Shown here piece by piece: positions 1 through 9,756 of a stretch of DNA of 64,000 nucleotides. Under the pieces are notes generated by a model that did no database searches, was not told where the DNA came from, and saw nothing but the letters and a program-made list of their open reading frames with translations. Both the position numbers and the translations under genes were made by a program. Position 1 is the first letter of the stretch. Each line of letters starts with the position of its first letter. The stretch is taken from positions 1-64,000 of the forward strand of contig CALLMH010000003.1 of the NCBI GenBank assembly GCA_938007965.1. Direction: 5' to 3'. This DNA comes from an uncultured Saprospiraceae bacterium. Its GTDB lineage: Bacteria; Bacteroidota; Bacteroidia; Chitinophagales; Saprospiraceae.

Positions 1-1506
1 GATGTTGCCAGTATAATATACAACAAATGTGCGACCTGCCATCGTACAGGTGAAATAGGCCCATTCACCCTTACATCGTATGAGGATGTATCTGGCAAAG
101 CGAATATTATCAAAGAGGTGATATCCTCAGGATATATGCCACCATGGAAACCAGACCCAGAATACAGCCACCTAATCGGAGAATACTTTCTTACGGATTT
201 GGAAAAGCAAAACATTATTGATTGGATCGATCAAGGAACAGAATATGGTAACAGCACAGAAGAGCCTGATCTACCGGACTTCCCCGAAGAATCATTGCTC
301 GGAGAACCTGATTTGGTTTTAGAATTTGAACAAGCGCATATACACCCAGGCAATGACCGTGACGAATATAGATACTTCGTTCTCCCTACTGGATTAACTG
401 AAGATCGAGTGATAAAAGCGATTGAATTGAGACCTGGAAACAGTCAAATAGTACATCATGCCTTATTCTTCGAAGATACTGAGGGAACGGCCGCTTCCTA
501 TGATGCACAAACTCCAGAATATGGATTTATCGGGTTTGGTGGATTTGGGACTGATGAGGTATTAAATCGTGACCAATATCCTGGATATGTACCAGGCACG
601 AAACCAATCTTCTACCCCGATGGTCTTGGTCAGAAGATGACAGCAGGATCTGATCTCGTGGTACAGATGCATTATGCACCATGGCCTGTTGACGCCTCTG
701 ACAAATCGAAAGTAAATATATTTTTTGCAGATGAGGAACAAGAAGAAATAGAAAGATTTGTCGATGATCGTATAATGCTGCCATTTGATCTTCAAGGCGG
801 TATATTTTCGTTTATATTACCACCTAATCAGAAGAAAGAATTTCACGGCACATGGACACTTGAAGAAGATAGAAGTCTTATCGGCTTATCCCCACATATG
901 CACTATCTGGGTACGGAATGGGAAGTATGGCTTGAAGATCCTGATGGTCAAAAAATAAATCTGATCAAAATCGAAGACTGGGATTTCAACTGGCAAGGTG
1001 GTTATTACTTTACGAAGCTAATCCCTGCGCTCCAAGGCTCAACTGTCCATGCGATTGCCAAATATGACAACACGATCACTAATCCACAGAATCCTTCAAA
1101 TCCTCCAATATTCGTTTCATGGGGAGAAGGAACTACTGATGAAATGTACTACCTACCCATATTGAGCATACCGTATAATGAAGGCGATGAAGACGTTGTA
1201 TTCAGTGATCCTACTTCTACTGATAATCCTACATATGGAAATGATAATTGGATCAAACCTATCTACCCTAACCCTATTCATCAAGGATTAGCAGCTGTAG
1301 ATTTCAACCTAGAAAGTGGTCGGGCGATTAGCATAAGTATCGTAGATATCGAAGGTAGATTAGTAAGAAGCCTAAGAACAAATGAATACTTCGGTATTGG
1401 AGCTCATAAAGTATTAGTCAATTCGAATCAACTCACAAGTGGAACGTATTTCATTAAAATACAAGGAGCTGGCATCAACCTATCTACTAAATTGATAAAA
1501 AGCTGA
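1..1506 (+). CDS. Cytochrome c / copper type II monooxygenase-like T9SS cargo protein (5' partial)
   Basis: The frame is open from base 1, so the start lies outside the window; 501 residues are visible. A CxxCH haem-binding motif sits at visible residues 10-14, and a later GYMPPW stretch could supply the axial Met. The middle resembles peptidylglycine-hydroxylating monooxygenase (PHM)-like copper type II domains: an HH pair in IVHHALFF, a His in VQMHYAPW and an HMH in SPHMHYLG are candidate copper ligands. The last ~80 residues form a T9SS type A sorting domain (YPNP, then SGTYFIKI and a basic tail), so the protein is probably exported and cell-surface attached. The substrate is unknown. The family is inferred from motifs; the cofactor content is the firmest part. 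Confidence 0.75.
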   Translation, partial: DVASIIYNKCATCHRTGEIGPFTLTSYEDVSGKANIIKEVISSGYMPPWKPDPEYSHLIGEYFLTDLEKQNIIDWIDQGTEYGNSTEEPDLPDFPEESLLGEPDLVLEFEQAHIHPGNDRDEYRYFVLPTGLTEDRVIKAIELRPGNSQIVHHALFFEDTEGTAASYDAQTPEYGFIGFGGFGTDEVLNRDQYPGYVPGTKPIFYPDGLGQKMTAGSDLVVQMHYAPWPVDASDKSKVNIFFADEEQEEIERFVDDRIMLPFDLQGGIFSFILPPNQKKEFHGTWTLEEDRSLIGLSPHMHYLGTEWEVWLEDPDGQKINLIKIEDWDFNWQGGYYFTKLIPALQGSTVHAIAKYDNTITNPQNPSNPPIFVSWGEGTTDEMYYLPILSIPYNEGDEDVVFSDPTSTDNPTYGNDNWIKPIYPNPIHQGLAAVDFNLESGRAISISIVDIEGRLVRSLRTNEYFGIGAHKVLVNSNQLTSGTYFIKIQGAGINLSTKLIKS

Positions 1507-1527
1507 AGCAATAAAGAACTTATGATC

Positions 1528-2817
1528 TCAATATAAATTGTAAGCAATTGCAAATACTACATACAGCAACAATGAATAAATGGTATGCAACTTAATATCT
1601 AAATAAAAGGAAAGGCGAATCCCTAATCTAATCTGACAATAAAAGACCAACAAAATCTTCTGCACTACATAAGCGACTACTGTAGCTGAGGCGATGCCTA
1701 ATATCCCATAATCCTCGATGAGGTAAAGACTAAGTAAGATATTTATTATAAGTTCTACAAGGCCTACCCACATCAATATTGAGTTTTTCTGTCTAGCGTA
1801 TAATATGACCTGAGGAAGAACGATACGACTGCATAGAATAAGCAGATAAATATTGAATACAAATGCCGACTCGATGTAGCCATCATCATATATTGTCCTA
1901 AATATAAGTGGACTCGTCAGCATCAATATTATACTGATCGGAAATAACCAATGCATCAATCCGTTTAATCTTGTTTTGATCTCCGCTAGGGTGAGTTTGA
2001 GATTATTTACCGCTAAAGGCATCATCGTAGCGACCATAGCAGTAATGAAGATCGTATTGATAGGCAGCTCTCTGGCTCCATATCGGAATACTGTAAACTC
2101 TTCTCTCGTATAGTATGCATCTACCAAGTACCCGTCTATATACTCCATCCCCCCGCCTAGCAATACATGAACAATTAATGGAGAAGCATAAATAATAAAC
2201 TTTCCCGCTGAGCCCAGATCTACAGTCCAACTTCCATATCTATGGATGAGGAAAACAGTATATAAAAACCTAATTCCAGCCCAAAAAGCTAAAAACATGA
2301 ATAAAGCTGATATGGAATGTAGCATAAAAGCAACTATACTCAGCCCTACAAAATAGCCAGCATAAGATAGAAAACCATAATAAAACAGATCCTGTGACTT
2401 CTCTTTTACTATTAGGATATGTTCTGATATAGAAGCTGTAATACCCAAGATCAAAAATATACTGAAATAAATAAAATTATCTTGAAATATTAGTTCCTTC
2501 CCATATCCACTATAAGATATGCCAAATGACGCAACCAAACCGAAAGATAAAAACACAATGCCCAATGTAGTAATCAAAGATGATTGATCTTCACCATTCT
2601 GTGCTGGAAAGTAACTTTTGAATGCATTCAAAAGTCCCATAGACCAAAAAAAAGATACTGCATTAGTAAGAAATAAAAACCACTCGAAATCACCAATTTC
2701 ATTCTTTGTGAATGACAACTTTACAAGCACGATACTCAACAAAATAGAAGATCCCAAACGAAGTGCTTGCAGTGATTGATATGCTCTAGTTGTGTCTGAT
2801 GTGATTTTCTGTAACAA
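1528..2817 (-). CDS. Polysaccharide biosynthesis flippase (Wzx/MATE-like membrane protein)
   Basis: A 429-residue protein made almost entirely of hydrophobic segments, about twelve to fourteen, separated by short charged loops. This fits the oligosaccharide flippase branch of the MOP superfamily, which moves lipid-linked sugars across the inner membrane. No catalytic motif is expected. The start appears to be TTG: no ATG lies in frame before the first membrane helix, and a stop is met two codons upstream. It converges on the preceding T9SS gene with 21 bases between stops and has no glycosyltransferase neighbour here, so the exported glycan cannot be guessed. Confidence 0.75.
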   Translation of the reverse strand: MLQKITSDTTRAYQSLQALRLGSSILLSIVLVKLSFTKNEIGDFEWFLFLTNAVSFFWSMGLLNAFKSYFPAQNGEDQSSLITTLGIVFLSFGLVASFGISYSGYGKELIFQDNFIYFSIFLILGITASISEHILIVKEKSQDLFYYGFLSYAGYFVGLSIVAFMLHSISALFMFLAFWAGIRFLYTVFLIHRYGSWTVDLGSAGKFIIYASPLIVHVLLGGGMEYIDGYLVDAYYTREEFTVFRYGARELPINTIFITAMVATMMPLAVNNLKLTLAEIKTRLNGLMHWLFPISIILMLTSPLIFRTIYDDGYIESAFVFNIYLLILCSRIVLPQVILYARQKNSILMWVGLVELIINILLSLYLIEDYGILGIASATVVAYVVQKILLVFYCQIRLGIRLSFYLDIKLHTIYSLLLYVVFAIAYNLY

Positions 2818-2986
2818 TGCGAGTTAATCCATGAATTAGTTGTGTAAATGTAAGAAACTATTTCATGTTCATTTTATTGCTCATATTAGAATTCGAATAT
2901 TCATGATATACTTTTACAATAGCAGTCTTATCTCCAGCGACAGTCATCCTCTAATCAGGCGGCGATTAATTGTACACCAAGTATGA

Positions 2987-3352
2987 TCAGTCTTTTTTTA
3001 CAAATTTCATCGATATACTATTGACGCAATGCCTAGTATTTTTTACGGTAAGGCGCTCACCTACGAAGACATGACCTAGATGTCCGTCACAATTATTACA
3101 GACGATCTCTACCCTCCTTCCATCTGCATCGGGTACTCTCTTTACAGCACCTTCTATCTCATCATCAAATGCAGGCCATCCACAACCAGAGTCAAACTTC
3201 ATCTCAGACTGGTACAAAGGGGCATTACATTGTCTACATATATAAGTACCCTCAACGAAGTGTTTGTCATATTCTCCTGTGAATGCCCTCTCGGTTCCTT
3301 TATTGATGATTACTCTCCTCTCTTCTTGACTCAACTCATTGTAATTAGACAT
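2987..3352 (-). CDS. msrB: Peptide-methionine (R)-S-oxide reductase MsrB
   Basis: Reduces the R-epimer of methionine sulfoxide in proteins, recycled by thioredoxin. At 121 residues it is a full-length stand-alone MsrB. Visible motifs are two zinc-binding CxxC pairs (C39/C42 and C85/C88), the CGWP segment with C57, and the catalytic Cys109 in RHCVNS. Its start overlaps the end of msrA by 8 bases, so the two are almost certainly one transcript with coupled translation. No signal peptide is seen, so it should be cytoplasmic. Confidence 0.95.
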   Translation of the reverse strand: MSNYNELSQEERRVIINKGTERAFTGEYDKHFVEGTYICRQCNAPLYQSEMKFDSGCGWPAFDDEIEGAVKRVPDADGRRVEIVCNNCDGHLGHVFVGERLTVKNTRHCVNSISMKFVKKD

Positions 3353-3890
3353 AATCTTTTTTTAATTTGTGTGCAAATTTTGCTTTCAGCTTAGCTATCT
3401 TAGGATTGATTACAATGCTGCAATATGGGGCTGTTTTGTGATCATTGAAGTAATTCTGATGTTCCTCCTCCCCTTCATAGAAAACTACTGCAGGTGAGAT
3501 TTCGGTTACTATTGGGTCATCCCATACAAGCGGAGCTACTTCAGCTTTAGATATCTCAGCTATGGCTCGTTGATCATCATCATGATAAAATATCACAGAT
3601 CTATACTGAGTTCCTCGATCCGCTCCTTGCTGATTGAGTGTGGTGGGATTATGGGTAGCCCACAGTACATCTAAGAGCACCTCATAGGAAATAATAGATT
3701 CGTCGTACTCTATTTGGATTACCTCTGCATGTCCTGTAAGACCGCTACATATCTCTCTATATGTAGGATTCTTAACTTTTCCTCCCATATAACCAGATAC
3801 TACGTTAGTAACCCCTTCTAATCGTTGGAAGACCGCTTCAACACACCAAAAACATCCCGCACCAAATGTTGCTTTTTTCATTATTTTCAT
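3345..3890 (-). CDS. msrA: Peptide-methionine (S)-S-oxide reductase MsrA
   Basis: Reduces the S-epimer of methionine sulfoxide. The signature GCFWC carries the catalytic Cys13 near the N-terminus, and the [20 protein letters not shown] block is typical of the family. The length of 181 residues is normal. Translation may begin at the first ATG or at Met4, three codons on; the first is used here. It is upstream of and overlapping msrB, giving a two-gene repair operon for both methionine sulfoxide epimers. No periplasmic export signal is visible. Confidence 0.95.
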   Translation of the reverse strand: MKIMKKATFGAGCFWCVEAVFQRLEGVTNVVSGYMGGKVKNPTYREICSGLTGHAEVIQIEYDESIISYEVLLDVLWATHNPTTLNQQGADRGTQYRSVIFYHDDDQRAIAEISKAEVAPLVWDDPIVTEISPAVVFYEGEEEHQNYFNDHKTAPYCSIVINPKIAKLKAKFAHKLKKDYV

Positions 3891-4029
3891 AGTATTGTAA
3901 CACCTTCACGTAAATAGATGTTTGAAAAAAACCAAGATTCTCTTATTTTTTTTCCCGAATGGTATGAATGCAGTAAAAGGATGAAAGGCACACTAGTAAT
4001 GGCTATAATTCGTCGGGAAACCACTTTTC

Positions 4030-4947
4030 TTAGTTTTCGGAAGAATCTCCAGACTCAGAATTAAGCATTAGCTCTTCTGCAGATTTCGCTTTAGATGATT
4101 GTTTGATAGGGCTATAGTCCGCTCCCCAATTGTATGATAAATAAACCCCTGAAAATAGATACCAGTCATTATCATTGGGGTCACCCCGTTGAGTACCAGT
4201 AGGTACTGATACGATACCTGTTCCTAGATATTCTCCAGTCCGATTCGTAAGCATCGCAGCGATTGGTCTGTTTGCAGCAATCAATTCTTCATATGACATG
4301 TAAGCATCACTCACGTCGTCAAGGTAATCTGTAAATGTAAATCTAGGAGTAAATTCTAACCCCAATTCAAAATTATCAAACAGATGAAAACTAAGCCCGA
4401 TGCCAAATGGGATATTAATTTGAGTTAATGCATATCTATCCTGATATCCTGGCAACCCCTGCCCTTCTGTACCTAATGGCTGTAGATCCACGATTTGTAC
4501 AATACCGAATTCATCGCGCATAAAAGTCTTCGGACTAAAATGAAATATATTGACACCTGTAGTATAATATATCTTCACCCCAAATTTATTGATTCTTGGT
4601 ACGAAGTAGTTAAGATTTACTTCTGTATTTAGTCCCAATTCGTAGAGTGGGCTTTCGAAACTGAGATTTCGCTTTTTTCGGCTGAGATCCTTTGATTGAG
4701 CGTCACGGCCTACTAACTTTCCAGTCATAAACTTAGCGTTCACCTTGAAGATTTCATTGACACGCATACCGACCATACTAGCCCAAGAAGCCTGTCCTGA
4801 AGAATAGCTTAATCGGTGCGAAGATGGAGCTAAATCTCCTTGATAGTAATTTGCACCCAGATATAACCGTGCCTCATATTCCTGAGAAGACAGTATACAA
4901 CTGGTTAATAAAAAAACGGTTAATATAAATATTTTACGTGAGTACAA
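4030..4947 (-). CDS. DUF6089-type outer-membrane beta-barrel protein
   Basis: A 305-residue protein beginning with a hydrophobic signal peptide that ends near LTSCILSSQ. The body consists of alternating aromatic/polar strands and an early LGANYYQGDLAPS segment, as in the Bacteroidota DUF6089 family of predicted outer-membrane barrels. The C-terminal ~30 residues are Ser/Glu/Lys-rich and probably periplasmic or disordered. A cysteine in the signal region could make it a lipoprotein, but the surroundings fit a type I signal better. The start is TTG: a stop lies two codons upstream and no in-frame ATG precedes the signal peptide. The function is unknown. Confidence 0.7.
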   Translation of the reverse strand: MYSRKIFILTVFLLTSCILSSQEYEARLYLGANYYQGDLAPSSHRLSYSSGQASWASMVGMRVNEIFKVNAKFMTGKLVGRDAQSKDLSRKKRNLSFESPLYELGLNTEVNLNYFVPRINKFGVKIYYTTGVNIFHFSPKTFMRDEFGIVQIVDLQPLGTEGQGLPGYQDRYALTQINIPFGIGLSFHLFDNFELGLEFTPRFTFTDYLDDVSDAYMSYEELIAANRPIAAMLTNRTGEYLGTGIVSVPTGTQRGDPNDNDWYLFSGVYLSYNWGADYSPIKQSSKAKSAEELMLNSESGDSSEN

Positions 4948-5161
4948 TACCTAGGTTTTCTTTCTGTGCGATAGATCATGCTATCATTAAATAATCTAAT
5001 AGTAAAATCAAATATCTTTATTATAAATGAAACGCCTAAAATTAAGCTTTTAGTTTGCAATCTACCTTACAAAGATAATCTCAGTTTACTAAATAGATGC
5101 ATAGCCGACAAATGAATCGACAAAGGATATAAAGTATAATCGTTTGTAAACTAGAGAAATA

Positions 5162-5677
5162 TCAAAACTGGCTCTCTATCAGACCTTCAGGAAGTGACAT
5201 TATTAGTATAGATTTTTCGATATCGAGATCAATCATAAACTCCGAAGCCAAAGGAATAAGAAATCTTCGTTCGGCATCATCTGTCACTATAGCCATCAGT
5301 TGTTGTGGATACTCCTCTATTGATTGGATCTTACCTACAGTGTCTCCTGATTTTGATTGGATCGAGAATCCTAGTAGTTTGTCCAATTCATTTTCTTCGA
5401 TATGATCTTTGATACTGATATCAGACTTGCGCAGTTTTAGTATGCTTCCCGTTATTTTCTTAGCAAGTTCTGGAGCATCTATATCTTCAAATTTCACTAA
5501 GAAGTGAGCATTGTCATCTAATGATTCGACAAAATATGGGATTACTGTTCCTGATTTTTCTACAAACCAAACATCAGACTTTATAAGATCCGATTTGAAA
5601 GCACTATCAGCATCTACTCTGATTTGTCCTTTCGTCCCGAATGATTTATTGAGCTTTCCGACAGTTATATATTCCAA
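5162..5677 (-). CDS. rimM: Ribosome maturation factor RimM
   Basis: RimM binds ribosomal protein S19 and assists late assembly of the 30S head. The 171-residue protein shows the N-terminal barrel opening (YITVGKLNKSFGTKGQIRV) and a C-terminal PRC-barrel with LLGFSIQSKSGDTVGKI and FLIPLASEFMIDLD, the family landmarks. The start is TTG, since no ATG is available before the conserved VGKL block. It lies 6 bases after a lipoprotein gene, so it is probably co-transcribed with it. The usual partners rpsP and trmD are not adjacent. Confidence 0.93.
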   Translation of the reverse strand: MEYITVGKLNKSFGTKGQIRVDADSAFKSDLIKSDVWFVEKSGTVIPYFVESLDDNAHFLVKFEDIDAPELAKKITGSILKLRKSDISIKDHIEENELDKLLGFSIQSKSGDTVGKIQSIEEYPQQLMAIVTDDAERRFLIPLASEFMIDLDIEKSILIMSLPEGLIESQF

Positions 5678-5683
5678 TGAAAA

Positions 5684-6427
5684 TTAGTTTTTGGTAAACG
5701 ATACTAAAGTCTGCGTAAGCTGAAACCCTCTCTCCGCTCGTTCTAACCATGGAAGACTCTCATTTCCATTTTGAGTGTCAAATATCTCCATCTTACGCTC
5801 CACCAATCCGAAATCTTTAGCGTATGTCTCTATACTGTATCGCCTACTTATAAATGTCACTTCATCAATATGGGTTACATCCAAAACATTAGCATAAGAG
5901 TTGTCACCAATAGTGCGCTGCTCTCCATCACTAATACCGTATTCCCAATCTTTATAGACGCTCATAAAATCTGCCGCTACAGGAAAGTCCGCATCTGAAT
6001 CAAAAAAGGCATTGCCATCCCACCTCGTACCATCCGTAGCTGGAAATACTAATTTGATAAACGGAAGATTACCTTCATTTTTAATAACACGCTCGTCATT
6101 TATAGATATATTTTTCACTCCTGTAACCTGCCAGTCGGAGATTTCATCTTTTTTGTAACTTATTTCTAATCTATAATTCCGTTCTCCATCTGTGTCACTT
6201 ATTAATTCCGTAACCTTTTCTCTTAAGAATGAATTACTCACGATATTGCCACTTCCTCCTTGTATAATCAGCACAGAATCTACAGAGTAAATCCATTCAT
6301 ACCCTACATCGAGCGGAAAATAATCATACCTAAATATACTATCGTCAGGCACCTCGATCTCATCCTCTCCACACGATAGAAAAGTAAATATACATAGGCC
6401 AAAAAGTAAATAAGCTAATGATTTCAT
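5684..6427 (-). CDS. Hypothetical lipoprotein
   Basis: A 247-residue protein with a clear lipoprotein signal: a basic start, a hydrophobic core and the lipobox FLSC followed by Gly-Glu-Asp. The mature part is acidic and beta-rich, with no catalytic motif I recognise; phrases such as YFPLDVGYEWIYSVD recur in Bacteroidota lipoproteins of unknown role. It is immediately upstream of rimM on the same strand with a 6-base gap, a position that probably reflects shared transcription and not a shared function. Confidence 0.75.
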   Translation of the reverse strand: MKSLAYLLFGLCIFTFLSCGEDEIEVPDDSIFRYDYFPLDVGYEWIYSVDSVLIIQGGSGNIVSNSFLREKVTELISDTDGERNYRLEISYKKDEISDWQVTGVKNISINDERVIKNEGNLPFIKLVFPATDGTRWDGNAFFDSDADFPVAADFMSVYKDWEYGISDGEQRTIGDNSYANVLDVTHIDEVTFISRRYSIETYAKDFGLVERKMEIFDTQNGNESLPWLERAERGFQLTQTLVSFTKN

Positions 6428-6621
6428 TGTATTCGTTATTATAAAAAATAATTATTGGTTTACGGAGATTAAGTTTTCTTTATTGTTATTGTCAGTGTTA
6501 GATATACAACTTAGTAGTGGGACATTATATTATATCGTAGATCGATAAAAGAGATATCTAAATGAATATTTACAATTAACGAATCGCTCGACTCGAATAC
6601 GTAAAAAAATAGATCCTGATT

Positions 6622-7734
6622 TTAGTTATTATTGGCCAATCCACTTCTAGATATAATGCCTCCTCCTACTACATCGTCTCCATCATAGAATACTGCAGAC
6701 TGTCCTGGTGCTATGCCGCTTACATTTGCATGAAACTCAACCTGTACATCTAAGCCATTATTAGATACTGTCGATAGAACTCCTTTGTCATTATATCGTA
6801 CTTGCGTCGTAAGCTCTAGTCCTTTTTCTGGCAGTGAAGCTAGTTTCTGCATATTTATCTGTCCTACTTGCATTCCGTTTCTAAACAGATCATCCGCTTC
6901 ACCAAGTATCACTGTATTGGTCTCAGGTATGATCTCAGTAACATATTTAGGAGTCAAAAATCCACCACCGAGTCCCTTACGCTGCCCTATGGTATAGAAT
7001 GGATATCCATCATGCGACCCGAGATTATTGCCATGTTTATCTAAGAATACGCCACCAGCAACTCGCTCTTCGAGTCCATCTACCCTTCTCTTCAAGAATC
7101 CTCGATAATCATTATCTGGCACAAAGCATATCTCGTAACTTTCGGCTTTCTTTGATAGCGCCTCGTGCCCCCAATCCTTAGCCATCTGTCTAATCTCTGG
7201 CTTAGTATAGTTGCCTAGAGGGAAGGCACTTCTTTCTAAGCATTCTTGATCTAGGCCCCATAATACATAGCTTTGATCCTTACGATCATCTTTTCCTTTT
7301 GAGATAAATTTGCGACCCAGTTCTTCTTTGATCACTGCGTAATGACCTGTTGCAATAAACTCACAATCCATTGCATCTGCACGCTTGATGAGTGCATTCC
7401 ATTTGATATGCGTATTACAAAGTACACAAGGATTCGGTGTACGACCCGCTATATATTCATCGACGAAGTTATCTATCACATAGTCACCGAACTCTTCTCT
7501 TATATCAATGATGAAGTGATGAAATCCCATCTGAACAGCCACCTCTCTGGCATCATTGATACTATCAAGACTACAGCACCCAGTTTCTTTCTTTGAAGAA
7601 CCACTACTTGCATAATCCCAAGTTTTCATAGTGATACCTACCACTTCGTATCCCTCTTCATGTAGCATCATAGCAGCGACAGTACTATCTATACCACCAC
7701 TCATTGCCACCAATACTCTTCCTTTCTTACTCAT
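6622..7734 (-). CDS. mnmA: tRNA-specific 2-thiouridylase MnmA
   Basis: Thiolates U34 of tRNA-Lys, -Glu and -Gln at the wobble position using ATP and a persulfide relay. The 370-residue protein has the N-terminal PP-loop SGGIDS (residues 12-17), the two catalytic cysteines (Cys103 in NPCVLC and Cys203 in EICFVPD), and the GQRKGLGGG segment before the C-terminal barrel. The length is normal. It is divergently oriented from the secreted subtilase, with about 290 bases between the two starts. Confidence 0.96.
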   Translation of the reverse strand: MSKKGRVLVAMSGGIDSTVAAMMLHEEGYEVVGITMKTWDYASSGSSKKETGCCSLDSINDAREVAVQMGFHHFIIDIREEFGDYVIDNFVDEYIAGRTPNPCVLCNTHIKWNALIKRADAMDCEFIATGHYAVIKEELGRKFISKGKDDRKDQSYVLWGLDQECLERSAFPLGNYTKPEIRQMAKDWGHEALSKKAESYEICFVPDNDYRGFLKRRVDGLEERVAGGVFLDKHGNNLGSHDGYPFYTIGQRKGLGGGFLTPKYVTEIIPETNTVILGEADDLFRNGMQVGQINMQKLASLPEKGLELTTQVRYNDKGVLSTVSNNGLDVQVEFHANVSGIAPGQSAVFYDGDDVVGGGIISRSGLANNN

Positions 7735-7953
7735 ATCGCTTGATCTTAAATTTAGCTAAAGTGATGCAAAATTAATCATTTATATATATTGAAATGTGAT
7801 ATTGCTGTCAAAAGAATATAAATTACCACACTAAAATCAGTTATTTAATAACAAGATCTCACGAAAGTATACAGTTGATTATTACCAAATAGTCTTCTAA
7901 ACGAATTACTACTGACGAAATAACGTTTTCAAAACATATTTTTAATAATGATA

Positions 7954-7965
7954 TATTATCTTTGA
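7954..7965 (+). promoter_or_regulatory. Candidate -7 element upstream of the subtilase gene
   Basis: The sequence TATCTTTG at 7957-7964 matches the Bacteroidota -7 consensus TAnnTTTG, about 60 bases before the subtilase start codon. No clear TTTG -33 box is found at the expected 19-21 base spacing, so this is a half-site prediction only. Confidence 0.35.
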
Positions 7966-8024
7966 ATGCGCTCAAGAGAATACGCGTAACAAAAGCCAAA
8001 ACCAATTTTAAACACAAGTAAAAT

Positions 8025-9638
8025 ATGAATAAATATATAATTATCTTTTTTTTGATCGCTTCGGCATTAAACATAAATGCCCAAGAAATTAAAAACGAAT
8101 ATATCATCACTTTAAAGCGGGGTCAGACTGAGCGTTTTATGAAGCAGATGAAGGCTACTCAGAGAAGTACAAGTTCGAGGATATTAAGTAAAGATTTGAA
8201 TATTGTGGAAGTTACAACATTTAGTGAATCTGATAAATATTTTGAAGAAGAACTAGATGATAACCCGCTCGTACAGGGATGGGGTTATAATATGACAACT
8301 CACAAACGGGCTATCCCAGATGATGAATACTTCGATCAACAGATCAGCTTACAATTAATAGAAGCTGCAGAAGCTTGGGATATTACCAAAGGCGGAAATG
8401 ATATCTATGATAGAGAGATAGTCATAGCTGTGTTGGATGATGGATTTGATTTCAGCCATCCGGAACTAGAAGACCGAATATACTTCAATACGCAAGAAAT
8501 CCCAGATAATGGTATTGATGATGATGCCAATGGATATGTAGATGACTACGTGGGCTGGAATGGACAAGAACAAGATGATTCGCATCCATTCACAGATAAT
8601 CATGGAATCGCTGTAGCTGGAATCATAGGCGCCAAAACAGACAATGAATCTGGTGTGTCAGGAATCAATTGGAATATAAAAATAATGCCTATCTCAGGTA
8701 TCGGACAGGTCAGCGATGTAATAGCCAGCTACCAATATGTATTAGATGCTAGAAGATTGTATAACGAATCAAATGGAACCAAGGGAGCATATGTAGTCGC
8801 TACTAATTACTCAGCTGGTATAAATAACGCTTTCCCTACTACACCAAGCCTCATATCATGGTGTGATATGTATGATGCTATGGGTGAGCAAGGAGTACTA
8901 TCGGCTGGAGCAACTACCAATGCAAATACCAACGTAGATGAAGAGGGAGATATACCTACCACATGCGATAGCCCTTACCTTATATCCGTGACTAATGTAG
9001 ATACTGATGACACGAAGGTCTCCAATGCGGGGTTCGGCGCGGAAAACATAGATATTGGTGCACCAGGAAGAGGAACTTTTGCACTCGGTGAAGATTCTGG
9101 TTATGATCAGAGTTTTGGAGGGACTTCAGCTGCAACCCCTCATGTAGCGGGCACTATAGCGCTATTATACAGTGCACCATGTAAATCTATCGCTGATATG
9201 GCTTTCACCAATCCGGGACAAGCTGCATTAGATATTCGAGATGCAATATTTGCGGGTGTAGATCCCAATACTACGCTAGAAGGGATCACTAGTACAGGCG
9301 GCAGACTTAACATATATAACTCATTGGAGAAACTACAGTTGGTGTGTGACGAACTGCAACTTCCATCAATAAAAGGACCTTTAGAAATCGTCAAAATAGC
9401 ACAGAATAGATCTACTAATATAGAAATAAGCTATATCACTCCCGACGAAACTGAATATAATATGCTCATCACAGATAGAATGGGAAGAACGATAAGGCAC
9501 GAAAGTTTTGTCCCGCCGACCACAGGAAGAAAAGTGATGAACATAGACGTATCTGATCTAGCTGTAGGTATATATTTTATTACTATATATAATGACAATA
9601 ATATCAATACCCAAAAGCTATTTCTGAATCAAGAGTAG
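8025..9638 (+). CDS. Secreted S8 family serine peptidase (subtilase) with T9SS sorting domain
   Basis: A 537-residue exported protease. A signal peptide ends near residue 19 (NINAQ) and is followed by an inhibitor-like prodomain. The catalytic triad is clear: Asp138 in VLDDG, His193 in DNHG and Ser368 in GGTSAATPHVAG, with oxyanion Asn261 in NYSAG. The last ~75 residues match a T9SS type A sorting domain (LAVGIYFITI and a short tail), so it should be carried across the outer membrane and probably anchored or released. The likely role is degradation of environmental protein. Confidence 0.92.
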   Translation: MNKYIIIFFLIASALNINAQEIKNEYIITLKRGQTERFMKQMKATQRSTSSRILSKDLNIVEVTTFSESDKYFEEELDDNPLVQGWGYNMTTHKRAIPDDEYFDQQISLQLIEAAEAWDITKGGNDIYDREIVIAVLDDGFDFSHPELEDRIYFNTQEIPDNGIDDDANGYVDDYVGWNGQEQDDSHPFTDNHGIAVAGIIGAKTDNESGVSGINWNIKIMPISGIGQVSDVIASYQYVLDARRLYNESNGTKGAYVVATNYSAGINNAFPTTPSLISWCDMYDAMGEQGVLSAGATTNANTNVDEEGDIPTTCDSPYLISVTNVDTDDTKVSNAGFGAENIDIGAPGRGTFALGEDSGYDQSFGGTSAATPHVAGTIALLYSAPCKSIADMAFTNPGQAALDIRDAIFAGVDPNTTLEGITSTGGRLNIYNSLEKLQLVCDELQLPSIKGPLEIVKIAQNRSTNIEISYITPDETEYNMLITDRMGRTIRHESFVPPTTGRKVMNIDVSDLAVGIYFITIYNDNNINTQKLFLNQE

Positions 9639-9672
9639 TGAAAACATTTTTTTATAGAATTCAAGATATTCC

Positions 9673-9703
9673 TTTTCGATTTAAAAAATAAATGTATCTT
9701 TGC
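9673..9703 (+). promoter_or_regulatory. Promoter of the tRNA-Arg / rpmB / rpmG cluster
   Basis: TATCTTTGC at 9695-9703 is an exact match to the Bacteroidota -7 box. A weaker TTTTC stretch at 9673-9677 lies near the -33 position. Transcription would begin around 9709, some 50 bases before the tRNA, so the tRNA and the ribosomal protein genes may share this promoter. Confidence 0.55.
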
Positions 9704-9756
9704 ACCTCGAATTAGAAAAGGTGATAGAGGAATACGAAATATTTACCTAAGTAAAT

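Noticed and set aside
527-795. Antisense open frames inside the first T9SS gene
   Set aside because: They lie wholly within a convincing coding region on the other strand and show no family resemblance.
7859-8110. An 83-codon open frame antisense to the subtilase start
   Set aside because: It overlaps the subtilase signal peptide region and the divergent promoter space; composition is Leu/Ile/Phe-rich as expected from the antisense of AT-rich DNA.
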